Shown in pieces: positions 18,205 through 27,784 of a stretch of DNA of 64,000 nucleotides (position 1 is its first letter; every line of letters starts with the position of its first letter). A program made the position numbers and the translations under genes. The DNA is from Hellea sp. (GTDB lineage: Bacteria; Pseudomonadota; Alphaproteobacteria; Caulobacterales; Maricaulaceae): positions 1 to 64,000 of the forward strand of contig JABDKG010000096.1 in the NCBI GenBank assembly GCA_013002305.1, in the 5' to 3' direction. Under the pieces are notes generated by a model. It searched no databases. It was not told the DNA's origin and saw only the letters and a list, made by a program, of their open reading frames with translations.

Positions 18205-20280
18205 ATGAAACTGAAACATTTAATTGTCCCGAGCCTGCTCGCAATATCGCTGGCAGCCTGCGGAAACAGTGAAACCAAAGAAACGTCCAATAAGGCTGAG
18301 AAAACGGAACAAGTTGTTCCGGCCGCACCCGAGCTCGGCACATTCGGCGTTGCGCTGACGGATATAGATGAGGCCGTTAAACCCGGTGACAACTTCTTTG
18401 AATATGTCAACGGAACCTGGCTCAAAAACACTGAAATTCCGGCCGATAAATCGAGATATGGAGCGTTTGATAGCCTGCGAGATCGCTCTGATGACAACGT
18501 CAAGGCTATCATTGAAGCGGCATCTGCCAAAGAAGCTGCCGACGGTTCTGAAGAGCAGAAAATCGGTGATTTTTACGCCGCCTTTATGGACCTTGAAGCA
18601 ATCGAGGCCAAGGGGCTTGATCCGATCCAGGATGATCTGGCGCGGATTCGCGCCGTTAAGACCCATAATGATGTTGCCGCCCTGATGGGCGATCCGACCA
18701 TGCCGCTTAGTGCGCCGGTTGCCGGCTGGGTCGATGTCGATGCCAAAGACATTGAGAACTATATTTTCTATTTAACGCAATCTGGTTTGGGCATGACCCG
18801 CGATTACTATGTCGAGGACACAGAGAAATTTGCCGAATACCGCGCCGCCTATGTCGACATGCTTGAAACCATGCTTTCGGAAGCTGGACAGGATGATGCC
18901 CGCGCCCGCGCTGAAGCTGTCATGGCTTATGAAACGGCGATGGCCGAAGTCCACTGGGCGCCGGTTAAGCGCCGCAAGAAAGAGCTGACCTACAATAAAA
19001 TGACAACTGATGAGGTCATGGATTTTGCTCCGGAATTTCCGTGGAAGGCTATGCTTGAGGCCACAAGTCTGGATGATCAGAAACAATTTGTTGTGCGCGA
19101 AACCGACGCTATCCAAAATTCCGCCAAGCTGTTTGCTGATACACCTGTGGAAGTTTTAAAGGATTATATGTTGGCCAACTATATAGGCAACATGTCGGCC
19201 TATCTACCAAAGCGGATTGATGATGCCCGATTTGAGTTTTATGGAAAAACGCTCCGTGGAACGGAGACCCAACGTGATCGCTGGAAACGCGGTGTTAGCC
19301 AAATTGACGGCTATATGGGCGAGATGGTTGGCAAGGTCTATGTTGAGAAGCATTTCCCGCCGGATTCCAAAAAGCAAATGGATGAGCTGGTCGAAAATCT
19401 TCGCGCAGCCTTTAAAGACGGGATCGATAATCTAGAGTGGATGGGCGACGAAACCAAAGCAGAAGCTCAGGACAAATTGCGCAAGTTCAACCCAAAAATC
19501 GGCTATCCGGAAGAATGGACCGATTATTCTACTTTATCAGTAGATCGGGACGACCTAATCGGCACGATTAAGTCGGCCAATGCCTGGCAGTTCAACGATA
19601 TGATCAGTAAGCTCGGCGGGCCCATTGACCGCGCGGAGTGGGGGATGAACCCTCAAACTGTCAATGCTTATTATCGTCCATCTCTTAATGAGATCGTTTT
19701 CCCGGCGGCAATATTGCAGGCCCCGTTTTTTGATCCAGCCGCTGATCCGGCTGTCAATTATGGCGGTATCGGCGCCGTTATCGGTCACGAAATGGGCCAC
19801 GGCTTTGACGATCAGGGCCGCCAGACCGACGGTAATGGTGAGCAGCGCGACTGGTGGAGCGAGAGCGATGCCTCTGGTTTTAAAGCTCGCGCGGATCGGT
19901 TGATCGCACAATATGATGAATTCGAGCCACTGCCTGGCGAGTTCGTCAATGGTGAGCTTTCCCTCGGTGAAAACATTGGTGACCTTACGGGTATCACGAT
20001 GGGATATGCGGCATATAAACGTTCGCTGAACGGCAAAGAAGCCCCCATCATTGATGGGCGGACCGGTGATCAGCGTTTCTTCCTTGCCTATGCGCAGATT
20101 TGGAAAGGTAAATATCGCGAAGACAGTATGCGGGCTCAGCTAAATAATGGACCGCACAGCCCCGTTCAATATCGTACCAATGGTATCGTGCGAAACTTTG
20201 ATGCTTGGTATGAAGCTTTTGATGTTCAACCTGGCGACGCGCTTTATCTTCCCCCGGAAGAACGTGTCAAAATCTGGTAG
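18205..20280 (+). CDS. M13 family (PepO/neprilysin-like) metalloendopeptidase lipoprotein
   Basis: A 691-residue secreted zinc peptidase. The signal peptide ends LAAC (lipobox). The catalytic HEMGH is at residues 528-532 and the third zinc ligand is E589, with D593 in ENIGD, exactly as in the M13 family. The NAYYRPSLNEIVFPAAILQ substrate-binding strand and the C-terminal NNGPHSPVQYRTNG motif, and a C-terminal W, are also typical. It starts 33 bases after the RND pump in the same direction with an AGAGGAAA site, so it may share its transcript. A strong terminator follows. Confidence 0.94.
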   Translation: MKLKHLIVPSLLAISLAACGNSETKETSNKAEKTEQVVPAAPELGTFGVALTDIDEAVKPGDNFFEYVNGTWLKNTEIPADKSRYGAFDSLRDRSDDNVKAIIEAASAKEAADGSEEQKIGDFYAAFMDLEAIEAKGLDPIQDDLARIRAVKTHNDVAALMGDPTMPLSAPVAGWVDVDAKDIENYIFYLTQSGLGMTRDYYVEDTEKFAEYRAAYVDMLETMLSEAGQDDARARAEAVMAYETAMAEVHWAPVKRRKKELTYNKMTTDEVMDFAPEFPWKAMLEATSLDDQKQFVVRETDAIQNSAKLFADTPVEVLKDYMLANYIGNMSAYLPKRIDDARFEFYGKTLRGTETQRDRWKRGVSQIDGYMGEMVGKVYVEKHFPPDSKKQMDELVENLRAAFKDGIDNLEWMGDETKAEAQDKLRKFNPKIGYPEEWTDYSTLSVDRDDLIGTIKSANAWQFNDMISKLGGPIDRAEWGMNPQTVNAYYRPSLNEIVFPAAILQAPFFDPAADPAVNYGGIGAVIGHEMGHGFDDQGRQTDGNGEQRDWWSESDASGFKARADRLIAQYDEFEPLPGEFVNGELSLGENIGDLTGITMGYAAYKRSLNGKEAPIIDGRTGDQRFFLAYAQIWKGKYREDSMRAQLNNGPHSPVQYRTNGIVRNFDAWYEAFDVQPGDALYLPPEERVKIW

Positions 20281-20286
20281 AATATT

Positions 20287-20312
20287 GGCCCGCTTCAGGC
20301 GGGCCTTTTTTT
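20287..20312 (+). terminator. Rho-independent terminator after the M13 peptidase
   Basis: A perfect 7-bp GC-rich stem (GGCCCGC at 20287-20293 with GCGGGCC at 20299-20305) and a 5-base loop are followed by seven T residues. It ends the efflux/peptidase transcription unit. It overlaps the stop codon of the convergent acyltransferase gene. Confidence 0.9.
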
Positions 20313-21450
20313 AGCGCGATCCACCGGTCTTGACCGCGTCGAGCATCGCCTTGGCACGGCCCGAAACGGTTTTGTCGCAATCGGCGATCTGCGTGTAACG
20401 GCGGCGAATTTTGCCCGGAATGTCTCCGAGTGATTTTTCGCCGAAACTTTCGGCAGCGCCATAAATTTTGGAAAGAGCTGCGGCAGCGCCGGCAACTGGC
20501 ATGAAGCCCGAATGCACCCTCCCGTCCTCAACCGCGAAAGCCGATTTATAGCTATCGGTTCCGGCCCCTAAATCAATCAGCCCATAACCAAGTTTGGGCG
20601 CTTCATCGATCAGGGCTTCGAGCAATTGAGTGCCCGGAGATAGATTATGAAAATCCGGATTATAGGCGACCATCCAGCTATGGAATGTCGGCCCGTCTGT
20701 CAGCCCCATATCGATCGCGGCCAGTATATCGCCAAAATAAAGCGCGTGCATCTCGCAGCGTAGCTCATCTTTGCTTTGCCAGAGCGAGAGCAATAATTCT
20801 GAAGTCCAGTCGGCTGATAAGACGTCATAAAGACCCGTCTCGGCAAAGCGTTCCTTCTTCCAGACCATTAGCTGATTATAGATTTTTTGATCATGGCAAT
20901 TAAATTCAAAACGGCGCGCGCCATATTCTTCTTCTGTGCGCCGGATACGTCGGCGGTTCTTTTTCAGGTTTCGGCGATAGCTGCTGGATTGCGCCTCTCG
21001 CCAAGTCTCGACGCCTTGGGTCAGGTCGATAAGGCACAAAGGATAGGCATTGCGATGATAGCCTTCCATATCGGCCTGCTCGCCTACCATGGCCTGATAA
21101 TGAAGGGCGCCAATATTGGCGGCCTTTAAAAATTCCGCCCGGTCAATATCCGTGCCGGGACTTTCGACGAACCCGTGATAGTCTGACATAGGCGCGCCGA
21201 GCGGTCGCGCAAATCCTCCGGATGCGGCGCCCTGAAAGGTCAGAAAGCTGACGGGCTTTTCGTCAATCATGGCAATGGCAACAGAAGCATCATCGCGCAA
21301 TCGTCCGAGCAGGCGGGCATAGTCAACATGGAAATAGGGGCTATAGAGCGCCGGGTTGGAGCGGCGAAACCCATTCCAATTTTCTATTTCTTCACCGGTC
21401 AGGTCGACCGGATTCTTTACAATTATCGTCGCCTCTAAAGACAATTTCAC
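20311..21450 (-). CDS. GNAT acyltransferase of the FemAB/CelD (BcsL) type
   Basis: A 379-residue cytoplasmic protein. The central basic helix (SSYRRNLKKNRRRIRR) and the following strand pattern ending in LIDLGAGTDSYKSAFA are hallmarks of the Acetyltransf_6/CelD-like double-GNAT fold used in polysaccharide and cell-wall acylation. In Caulobacter a protein of this kind (HfsK) modifies the holdfast polysaccharide, but no holdfast genes are nearby, so this is only a possibility. The start is a GTG at 21450 with a weak ribosome site and is uncertain by several codons. Confidence 0.75.
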   Translation of the reverse strand: MKLSLEATIIVKNPVDLTGEEIENWNGFRRSNPALYSPYFHVDYARLLGRLRDDASVAIAMIDEKPVSFLTFQGAASGGFARPLGAPMSDYHGFVESPGTDIDRAEFLKAANIGALHYQAMVGEQADMEGYHRNAYPLCLIDLTQGVETWREAQSSSYRRNLKKNRRRIRRTEEEYGARRFEFNCHDQKIYNQLMVWKKERFAETGLYDVLSADWTSELLLSLWQSKDELRCEMHALYFGDILAAIDMGLTDGPTFHSWMVAYNPDFHNLSPGTQLLEALIDEAPKLGYGLIDLGAGTDSYKSAFAVEDGRVHSGFMPVAGAAAALSKIYGAAESFGEKSLGDIPGKIRRRYTQIADCDKTVSGRAKAMLDAVKTGGSR

Positions 21451-21585
21451 TCACCAAATTCACTTTAATCGGCCCGTTTCGTAGCAAAATTTGGTTAGGA
21501 TGTATTTAATATGACAAACCCTAAAAGCCCTATTTTGATATAAAATAACACTATACATTTACCGACTATTCGATAAATTGCGCCT

Positions 21586-22476
21586 ATGGGTTCACATCAC
21601 CATCATGATCACAAGCATGGACATGGGCACAATTGCCACGGAAATGCCGGTCAAAAACCCATTGCGATCGCGGCCATTTTAACCGGCCTTTTTATGATCG
21701 TCGAAATATGGGGCGGTCTGGTATCGGGATCTTTGGCGCTGCTGGCAGATGCAGGTCACATGCTCACAGATTTTGCCGCACTGTCACTGGCGTGGCTTGC
21801 TTTTGGGCTGGCAAAACGGCCGCCGACTGGCAGCCTTAATTTTGGCTTTAAAAGATTTCCGGTCCTGGCCGCTTTTGTGAACGGTCTGACCTTGTTTCTA
21901 ATCGCGGGCTGGATTGTCAAAGAAGCGTTCCATCGCTTTTCGCACGATGCTCATGATATTTTGACCGGCCCGATGCTCGGCGTCGCGATCGCGGGGCTTT
22001 TGGTCAATATGTTGGTGTTTTATATTTTACGGCGAGCCGGCACGGATAGTCTCAATGTTCGCGGCGCGATCCTGCATGTCATGGGCGATATGCTTGGCTC
22101 CGCCGCCGCCATCGTCGCCGCGCTGGTAATTATGAAAACCGGCTATACGCCGATAGATCCCATGCTATCCATTTTGGTTGCATTGTTGATATTATATAGC
22201 GCTTATCATCTGGTCCGCGCCAGCGCGCATATATTGCTGCAAGGGGCCCCCGACCATCTCGATAGAGCACACATTAACGACAAGCTCAGAAATAGTTTTT
22301 CCGGAATAGCGTCCATTGAAAATATGAGAATTTGGTCTTTGACCGAAAACGAAACCTATCTATCGGCAACAGTCACTTTGACTGAAAGTGAGAACTGGTC
22401 TGAGCTTGGCCCGAAAATCCAAAAGATGCTGCTTCATGATTACGAAATTTCACAGGTCAATTTATCCTTGAAATAA
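21586..22476 (+). CDS. Cation diffusion facilitator (CzcD/ZitB-like zinc exporter)
   Basis: A 296-residue inner-membrane antiporter exporting Zn2+ or similar metals. The N-terminus is a natural His-rich metal-binding tail. Six transmembrane helices follow, with the paired metal-site motifs DAGHMLTD (TM2) and HVMGDMLGS (TM5), a HD-HD/HD-type site expected for zinc selectivity. The cytoplasmic C-terminal domain of about 80 residues is complete. It is monocistronic and divergent from the acyltransferase. Confidence 0.93.
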   Translation: MGSHHHHDHKHGHGHNCHGNAGQKPIAIAAILTGLFMIVEIWGGLVSGSLALLADAGHMLTDFAALSLAWLAFGLAKRPPTGSLNFGFKRFPVLAAFVNGLTLFLIAGWIVKEAFHRFSHDAHDILTGPMLGVAIAGLLVNMLVFYILRRAGTDSLNVRGAILHVMGDMLGSAAAIVAALVIMKTGYTPIDPMLSILVALLILYSAYHLVRASAHILLQGAPDHLDRAHINDKLRNSFSGIASIENMRIWSLTENETYLSATVTLTESENWSELGPKIQKMLLHDYEISQVNLSLK

Positions 22477-22493
22477 ACACCACAGCGTACCTT

Positions 22494-23027
22494 TTAGGCC
22501 CAGGTCCCGATACCCATACGTTCTTCAAAACGCCGAATGAAATTAATTTGATCAGAGTTGATTGGGCTGTCAATGACGGCAATATCCTGAAGCATCGCCG
22601 ACAATTCCTGCGCATCCTGTCGATCTATATTGTTTTTGAGCAGATCAACCATCGGATAAAGTGTGCTATCCGGTTGTTTGAGCCGCTGGGTCAGACTGCG
22701 CATTTGCAAGATCATATCTTCTGCGTCGGCCCGTTCCATTTGCATATGGGCGGCCAGTTGCGTGGCAATGCCGCCCGCTTGCTCATCGGAGACGCGGCCG
22801 ACATTTTCCATGCGCGCGATTGATATCATAAGTACCGTTGCCGCTTCAACAGGGTTCTCGATTAAAGACAGCCCGCGTTTGCCAGCTTTTTTTCGATATC
22901 GCACCTTGCGGGGAATATTACTGATTTCCTGCGCCGTATCGGCAATCTCGCGCGCGCCGCTTGCCGCGCGTCCGAGCCAGAATAAAATTCCGGCAACAGC
23001 AATTAAAACGGTAATTACAATATGCAT
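22494..23027 (-). CDS. Membrane-anchored TerB-like helical protein
   Basis: A 177-residue protein with one N-terminal transmembrane helix (about 2-20), a basic juxtamembrane stretch (RKVRYRKKAGKRG) and an all-helical C-terminal domain from about residue 55. The pattern NPVEAATVLMISIARM.....SDEQ and a later acidic segment resemble TerB/DjlA-type domains, but the match is by eye only. The start is the ATG at 23027 preceded by GGTGGGG; the GTG at 23036 is less likely. It is the last gene of a co-oriented envelope gene run. Confidence 0.6.
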   Translation of the reverse strand: MHIVITVLIAVAGILFWLGRAASGAREIADTAQEISNIPRKVRYRKKAGKRGLSLIENPVEAATVLMISIARMENVGRVSDEQAGGIATQLAAHMQMERADAEDMILQMRSLTQRLKQPDSTLYPMVDLLKNNIDRQDAQELSAMLQDIAVIDSPINSDQINFIRRFEERMGIGTWA

Positions 23028-23083
23028 AGACCCCACCTTACCATCTATTCGTAATTAAGCGCGAAATATTTTGCAAGCGCGCT

Positions 23084-23797
23084 TTACCGGCAGCTGGTCG
23101 TCGGTCCCATATCGACGTGGAAATGATCAGCGTGGGCGGCATTGAAATCCGGCGACAAAGTCACGCGGAAAATCTTGCAAGCTTGTTTTCGCGCGTCCCG
23201 TAAAAAATCACGCTTGCTCTTATCGCCGTCCCAATCTTTTAATACCGAAACATAGGAACCGTTTTCCAGTTCAAACCCTAAAATATCAAAAGCATTGGCA
23301 TAAGCATGCTCACTCCATTTGCCGGAGTTATTACCGACTTGACGACGACAGGAATAGGCGCCGGCGTGACGAATAGATTCAATACCTGATCCCAAATGTT
23401 CGTCGGCTGCGCGCTCAAGCTCATTCATCCAGATATAGGTGCCAACGGCGAGCGGACACTGCATTGTCACATCTTCCGGCGTCAGCATGACAGCATCGCT
23501 GCCGTTAACATTGCGGGCAATATTCCAGCCGCACGGATTTTGGGGTCGAAATTTTTCAGCCAGACTTGTATGATAATCGCGCGCGCTTTCGATCACTTTT
23601 GCGCAACTCGATGAGGGTGACAGGCTGAGCCTTAAAAGCTGGATGTCGGTGGCAAAACCGGTTGGCGCATGAATGTCAAGCGAGCGCCAGGGGAGGTGCT
23701 GACGCGGGATGTATCGATTGGCTAGAAAAATAAATCCCGTCAGCAATGCGCCGAAAACTGCAAATTTGAGAATGAATAATTTTTGGCGGCGGCGCAT
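23084..23797 (-). CDS. Extensin-like domain protein (LAS-type peptidoglycan peptidase fold)
   Basis: A 237-residue protein with an N-terminal transmembrane segment (about 7-27) and a periplasmic extensin-like domain. Visible are the SEHAYANAFDI motif and the C-terminal HADHFHVDMG motif, whose His and Asp residues match the metal ligands of LAS peptidases (LD/DD-carboxypeptidase-like). Four or more Cys residues could form disulphides. It likely acts on peptidoglycan. The ATG at 23797 lies 5 bases after the protease stop; an upstream TTG at 23818 would overlap. Confidence 0.82.
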   Translation of the reverse strand: MRRRQKLFILKFAVFGALLTGFIFLANRYIPRQHLPWRSLDIHAPTGFATDIQLLRLSLSPSSSCAKVIESARDYHTSLAEKFRPQNPCGWNIARNVNGSDAVMLTPEDVTMQCPLAVGTYIWMNELERAADEHLGSGIESIRHAGAYSCRRQVGNNSGKWSEHAYANAFDILGFELENGSYVSVLKDWDGDKSKRDFLRDARKQACKIFRVTLSPDFNAAHADHFHVDMGPTTSCR

Positions 23798-23802
23798 ACA
23801 AA

Positions 23803-24600
23803 TTACCTGACCATACAAACGACCTGAACGATGCGCCGGTCGCGGCGATAATCGTCTGCATCCGAACCATATTTATCTAAGTTGATTGGTTCAGCCGCGA
23901 TATTTTGCGTGCTGGCATATTTTCTAAGGTTCTTGGGCGCAACCGTGTATATCCGCCCCCGGCGCGGACTTTCGGCCGCAACAATCCCGATCACTTCGCC
24001 GTCCTTATCCAGTGCCGGCGCGCCTGACATGCCGCCAAGCGATCCGTTTAGTCCTGCTGATCGTCCGACTTCGGTCCAGGCGAGCACGGCTTCTTGTGTA
24101 TCATAGCGGCCTCTGACAATCATTTTGTGCCGACCGAGCAACGCGCCAACGGCTTCTCCCGGCTTGCCTTGCGGAAAGCCAAAGAAATATCCATATTCGC
24201 CGACTTGGCGGTGGGTCTCGAGATCCATCGGCAGGGGTCTTCTTTTCCAGTCAGCTTTTAAAATGGCCGCATCGGAATCGGGGGAAACCTCTACATCAAT
24301 TTTCACGCCGCCGCGTTCGCCAATGCGCAGCGCAACATCATCACAGCTATCGACCACATGTCGGGCTGTCATCCATGTGCCGGCCTCATCGATGACAAAG
24401 GCCGTACCTATCCCGGGTGCGGGATCATCAATATCTACCAGCACAGCAGGGTCTCGCGGAGACTCTCGCGGCAATAATTCACCGAGCTTTTCCGGCGGTG
24501 GCGGCTGGTTGGGTTCATTTTGAACGGCGCGCGTTGCGTTCAAATAGATCAGCAGAACAATCAGTCCGTAAATCAGCCAATCGGGAACGCGAAATTTCAT
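23803..24600 (-). CDS. Membrane-anchored trypsin-like serine protease
   Basis: A 265-residue protein with an N-terminal transmembrane helix (about 7-25) and a trypsin-like domain facing the periplasm. The triad is visible: His in MTARHVVD, Asp in SPDSDAAIL and Ser in GGMSGAPAL. There is no PDZ domain, unlike HtrA proteases. The RGRIYTVAP strand closes the barrel. It lies 3 bases from the DUF350 gene upstream and 5 bases from the extensin-like gene downstream, so the three are almost certainly one transcript. Confidence 0.85.
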   Translation of the reverse strand: MKFRVPDWLIYGLIVLLIYLNATRAVQNEPNQPPPPEKLGELLPRESPRDPAVLVDIDDPAPGIGTAFVIDEAGTWMTARHVVDSCDDVALRIGERGGVKIDVEVSPDSDAAILKADWKRRPLPMDLETHRQVGEYGYFFGFPQGKPGEAVGALLGRHKMIVRGRYDTQEAVLAWTEVGRSAGLNGSLGGMSGAPALDKDGEVIGIVAAESPRRGRIYTVAPKNLRKYASTQNIAAEPINLDKYGSDADDYRRDRRIVQVVCMVR

Positions 24601-24603
24601 TGA

Positions 24604-25023
24604 TCAGAGCTGGGTGACCAGAGCACTGGCCAGCGCAATTGAACCCGCAATTTTAAAGGCTGATAAAACCAGCGCCGGGGCCATTTCATTGTTCTCAATT
24701 CGGCCCGGCATGCCGCGAAAAATAAAATCGGTAACCCGGAACAAGAAAAGCTGGAGGAACAGGCTCACCACTCCCCATATCACAATGTCCCAAATGCCGG
24801 AATTTCTGTAAACCACTGCGGCCAGCGGTAACACCAAGCCGATAACGAGCGCGCTAAAGGTCGTCGCCGCGGCCATATTGCCATCCTGGACGAGTTCCAG
24901 TTCTTTGTGCGGGGTCAATTTGACGTAAATGACGATACCTAAAACATAGATAATTGTCAGAACACCGAGATGTATTATTAAGTCAGGAAATCCGTTGTCG
25001 AGGGATCGGAGAACCGGGTTCAT
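24604..25023 (-). CDS. DUF350 membrane protein
   Basis: A 139-residue protein with four transmembrane helices. The motifs TFSALVIGLVLPLAAVV, WDIVIWGVVSLFLQLFLFRVTDF and APALVLSAFKIAGSIALAS are the DUF350 repeat signatures. The family is linked to envelope stress loci but has no proven function. It begins 41 bases after rlmN and leads the protease/extensin-like run. Confidence 0.85.
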   Translation of the reverse strand: MNPVLRSLDNGFPDLIIHLGVLTIIYVLGIVIYVKLTPHKELELVQDGNMAAATTFSALVIGLVLPLAAVVYRNSGIWDIVIWGVVSLFLQLFLFRVTDFIFRGMPGRIENNEMAPALVLSAFKIAGSIALASALVTQL

Positions 25024-25064
25024 GCTGCAACCTTATTTTTATTGTTGTAATTTTATAGTTATAT

Positions 25065-26225
25065 TTATGGCTGGGCCAAGCCGTCTTTTTCCATTTTTCT
25101 CTTTTCAGACGCCCGCATTTTTTCGCTTTCAGATTTAAGTTGTCCGCAGGCCGCTAAAATATCTCTTCCGCGCGGTGTTCGGATCGGCGAAGCGAATCCA
25201 GCTTTGTTAACGATAACGCCAAAACGTTCAATCGTTTCCCAGTCGGAACATTCATAATTGCTCCCCGGCCACGGATTAAACGGGATCAAATTTACCTTAG
25301 CCGGAATGCCCCTGAGAAGATTGATGAGTTCCCTAGCATGTTTCGGGCTGTCATTGACGCCTTTTAGCATAACATATTCAAAAGTGATCCGCCTTGCATT
25401 GGAAAGACCGGGATAGTTGCGGCAGGCTTCCATCAATTCCTTGAGCGGATATTTTTTATTGATCGGCATAATCTGCTCACGCAACTTGTCATTTGCGGCG
25501 TGTAGAGAAATGGCGAGCATGGCGTTTGAGCGCTCACCGATCTTAGCTATTTCGGGCACGACGCCGGAGGTCGAAACTGTGACGCGGCGGCGTCCGATCG
25601 CCATGCCGGTTTCGTCGGCCATAATATCAATCGCCTTGGCCACTTCATCTGTATTATAAAGCGGTTCGCCCATCCCCATAAATACGATATTGGTCAGCTT
25701 GCGATTTTCCTGAGTTGTCGGCCATTCGCCCAGATCATCCCGGGTCATCATGACCTGAAGAATAATTTCCTGAGCCGTTAAGTTTCGGACCAGTCGTTGT
25801 GTACCGGTGTGGCAAAATTTACAGGTTAGTGTACATCCGACCTGCGATGACACACAAAGCGCGCCCGTCTTTGACACATCGGGAATGAAAACGCTTTCGA
25901 CCTCAATGCCCGGCGCCATTCGGACCAGATATTTCCGTGTGCCGTCGACGCTGACTTGTCGCTCGACAATCTCTGGCCGCTGCAATGTAAAATGCTCGGC
26001 GAGTTTGGCCTTTAGCGGTTTAGCAACATTGGTCATTTGTTCAAAATCAGATACGCCAAAATTATAGATCCACTGAAATATCTGACTGGTGCGCATCTTC
26101 AGCTTTTTCGGCTCTATTCCGATCGCTTCAAGATGCTTGCTTATTTGCGCGCGCGACAAACCGGGCAATCGAATTTTTTCTTTCGTCGCTGTCTCGGGCA
26201 TATCTGATATTAAGGTTGTTGCCAT
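25065..26225 (-). CDS. rlmN: Dual-specificity 23S rRNA/tRNA m2A methyltransferase RlmN
   Basis: A 386-residue radical-SAM enzyme that methylates C2 of A2503 in 23S rRNA and A37 in some tRNAs. The CKFCHTG segment in [13 protein letters not shown] holds the CxxxCxxC iron-sulphur motif. The [10 protein letters not shown] strand and the C-terminal LAACGQL Cys used as methyl carrier are present. I took the ATG at 26225; the earlier TTG is not needed. In many Alphaproteobacteria rlmN sits next to an IalB-family gene; here a DsrE-like gene on the other strand lies between them. Confidence 0.95.
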   Translation of the reverse strand: MATTLISDMPETATKEKIRLPGLSRAQISKHLEAIGIEPKKLKMRTSQIFQWIYNFGVSDFEQMTNVAKPLKAKLAEHFTLQRPEIVERQVSVDGTRKYLVRMAPGIEVESVFIPDVSKTGALCVSSQVGCTLTCKFCHTGTQRLVRNLTAQEIILQVMMTRDDLGEWPTTQENRKLTNIVFMGMGEPLYNTDEVAKAIDIMADETGMAIGRRRVTVSTSGVVPEIAKIGERSNAMLAISLHAANDKLREQIMPINKKYPLKELMEACRNYPGLSNARRITFEYVMLKGVNDSPKHARELINLLRGIPAKVNLIPFNPWPGSNYECSDWETIERFGVIVNKAGFASPIRTPRGRDILAACGQLKSESEKMRASEKRKMEKDGLAQP

Positions 26226-26308
26226 GGGGCGCGCCCTTAACACGGAGAAATTCAAATGCCAATGGGGCGATGCCGTGCTAAGACACTCTAAAAGTTAGGA
26301 ACCCCGCT

Positions 26309-26860
26309 ATGAAAACTTGGCTTAAAATATCGATCATGGGCTGTTTGGCTATTAGTGTATCATCGCTGGCGCATGCCGGTGAGAAAGATTTCAAAACCGG
26401 TCCGGTTATTCTAAAATATGGCAAGGCGGCTATGGTCGAGCTTGATGAACCTTTGCCCAAAAGGTCCCGGTTTAAGGTCAGCTTCGATACGGCCGAGGCC
26501 GGACAAACGGGCGAAGTTAACCGAAAGTTCGATAGTCTGGCGCGGTTTTTAAACATGCATGCCCAAGCCGGAACTTTGCCCAATCGAATAGATTTGGCGA
26601 TGGTGGTGCATGGACCGGCGGCGACAGACCTGACAAATAACGATTATTACGGCGCTAAATATGACGGGGCGGAAAATGCCAATGCGCCGCTGATCAGGGC
26701 TTTGATGGAAAATGGCACGGAGTTTTACATTTGCGGGCAGACGGCGGCCTATCGGGATATTAATCAAGAAGATCTTTTGCCCGAAGTAAAAATGTCTTTA
26801 TCAGCTATGACAGCGCATGCGCAGCTACAGCAAGACGGCTATACGCTCAACCCGTTTTAA
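26309..26860 (+). CDS. Exported DsrE/DsrF-like protein
   Basis: A 183-residue periplasmic protein: the first 23 residues form a signal peptide ending in SLAHAG. The mature part has the DsrE-like alpha/beta pattern, with LAMVVHGPAA in the first half and FYICGQTAA with the conserved Cys in the second. Related proteins are sulphur-carrier-like, but the periplasmic branch has no known reaction. It is convergent with the IalB-like gene, 2 bases apart. Confidence 0.8.
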   Translation: MKTWLKISIMGCLAISVSSLAHAGEKDFKTGPVILKYGKAAMVELDEPLPKRSRFKVSFDTAEAGQTGEVNRKFDSLARFLNMHAQAGTLPNRIDLAMVVHGPAATDLTNNDYYGAKYDGAENANAPLIRALMENGTEFYICGQTAAYRDINQEDLLPEVKMSLSAMTAHAQLQQDGYTLNPF

Positions 26861-26862
26861 AC

Positions 26863-27363
26863 CTAGTTGCAGTCGCTCTGCGCTCTCTCAAGCGCGGCCG
26901 TAATACCGTTTAGCGAGAATGTATAGGATACGTTGGTGCCGCGGCCCGAGACGGCGCTAACCTTCATAGTTGAGCCCGCCCGCATTCGATTGATCAAGCT
27001 GACTTCGTCTGAACGTTCTGCGATAAAGCTTTCATTTTTGGAGACATACATCGGGAATTTTTGGCCATCAATTTGGACCGAAGGCGGACGATCGGCTTTG
27101 AGCGAAAAATCCGCCATGAAGCTAGGCTGCTCGAAGGCAATCCCTGATTTCCAATTGGCGACCAGAAAATGGATATCGCCATGGCGAACAGATGCGGGGG
27201 ATTTGCTCTTAGCATGTGCCACGACATAGCAAAGGCGCTGCGCCCCATCATAACGTGAGTAAACCGTCCAATCGCCAAAACTTCCTTTTAGGGTCGGGCT
27301 GGCATTGGCCGATAAGGGCATAAGCATTAGGGCGGGTAGGGCCAGGAGTTTGAATAAACGCAT
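26863..27363 (-). CDS. Invasion-associated locus B (IalB) family protein
   Basis: A 166-residue exported protein. A signal peptide (about residues 1-21, ending SANA) precedes a beta-rich domain starting GSFGDWTVYS, the standard IalB opening. CYVV...S and the FVANWKSG / VSYTFSLNGITAAL pattern follow, and two Cys residues (in LCYVV and at the C-terminus) may pair. The name comes from Bartonella; in free-living species the function is unknown. Confidence 0.85.
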   Translation of the reverse strand: MRLFKLLALPALMLMPLSANASPTLKGSFGDWTVYSRYDGAQRLCYVVAHAKSKSPASVRHGDIHFLVANWKSGIAFEQPSFMADFSLKADRPPSVQIDGQKFPMYVSKNESFIAERSDEVSLINRMRAGSTMKVSAVSGRGTNVSYTFSLNGITAALERAQSDCN

Positions 27364-27492
27364 TTTGAGCTTTCAAAAATATCAGGCCTTATAGCGCCTG
27401 ATCATGATTAAAGCTCCGTTAATCTTCATGCATTTTTTACCTTAAATCGCCATCTGGCGCGAAATTTGCAAAATTATTCCCCTGAAAAGCTA

Positions 27493-27780
27493 ATGTTTCA
27501 AATGGAGACACAGATGTTGCAGCATGAGCAAAATGCCGAGCAGGAACGCCGCGACCATTTGCGGGCAAAAAGTTTCAAACATGCCAAAATCTACATTAAT
27601 GACGATAAGTCCATTTATGATGCCGTCCTTAAAAATGTTTCCGCTTACGGGGCGGCCCTGTCATTGGGTATGACCCAAAGGCTACCGGAGTCTTTTCGGC
27701 TATTAATTGTCAGTGATGATGTCACTGTGCCATGCCATGTTGAATGGCGACGGGCTGATATGGTTGGCGTCAGTTTCTAG
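27493..27780 (+). CDS. Small PilZ domain protein (c-di-GMP binding)
   Basis: A 95-residue single-domain protein. The c-di-GMP contacts are visible: an Arg cluster in ERRDHLRAK (RxxxR) and NVSAYGAAL (the N-x-S-x-x-G motif). The protein ends VGVSF, as PilZ domains usually do. It probably acts as a c-di-GMP receptor for a partner not encoded here. The start is uncertain: I took the ATG at 27493; ATG 27502 and an upstream TTG are alternatives. Confidence 0.8.
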   Translation: MFQMETQMLQHEQNAEQERRDHLRAKSFKHAKIYINDDKSIYDAVLKNVSAYGAALSLGMTQRLPESFRLLIVSDDVTVPCHVEWRRADMVGVSF

Positions 27781-27784
27781 GCAT

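Noticed and set aside
21586-21640. Poly-His cloning tag (MGSHHHH) suggesting vector contamination
   Set aside because: The His residues continue irregularly (HDHKHGHGHNCHG) into a complete CDF transporter, a natural metal-binding tail.
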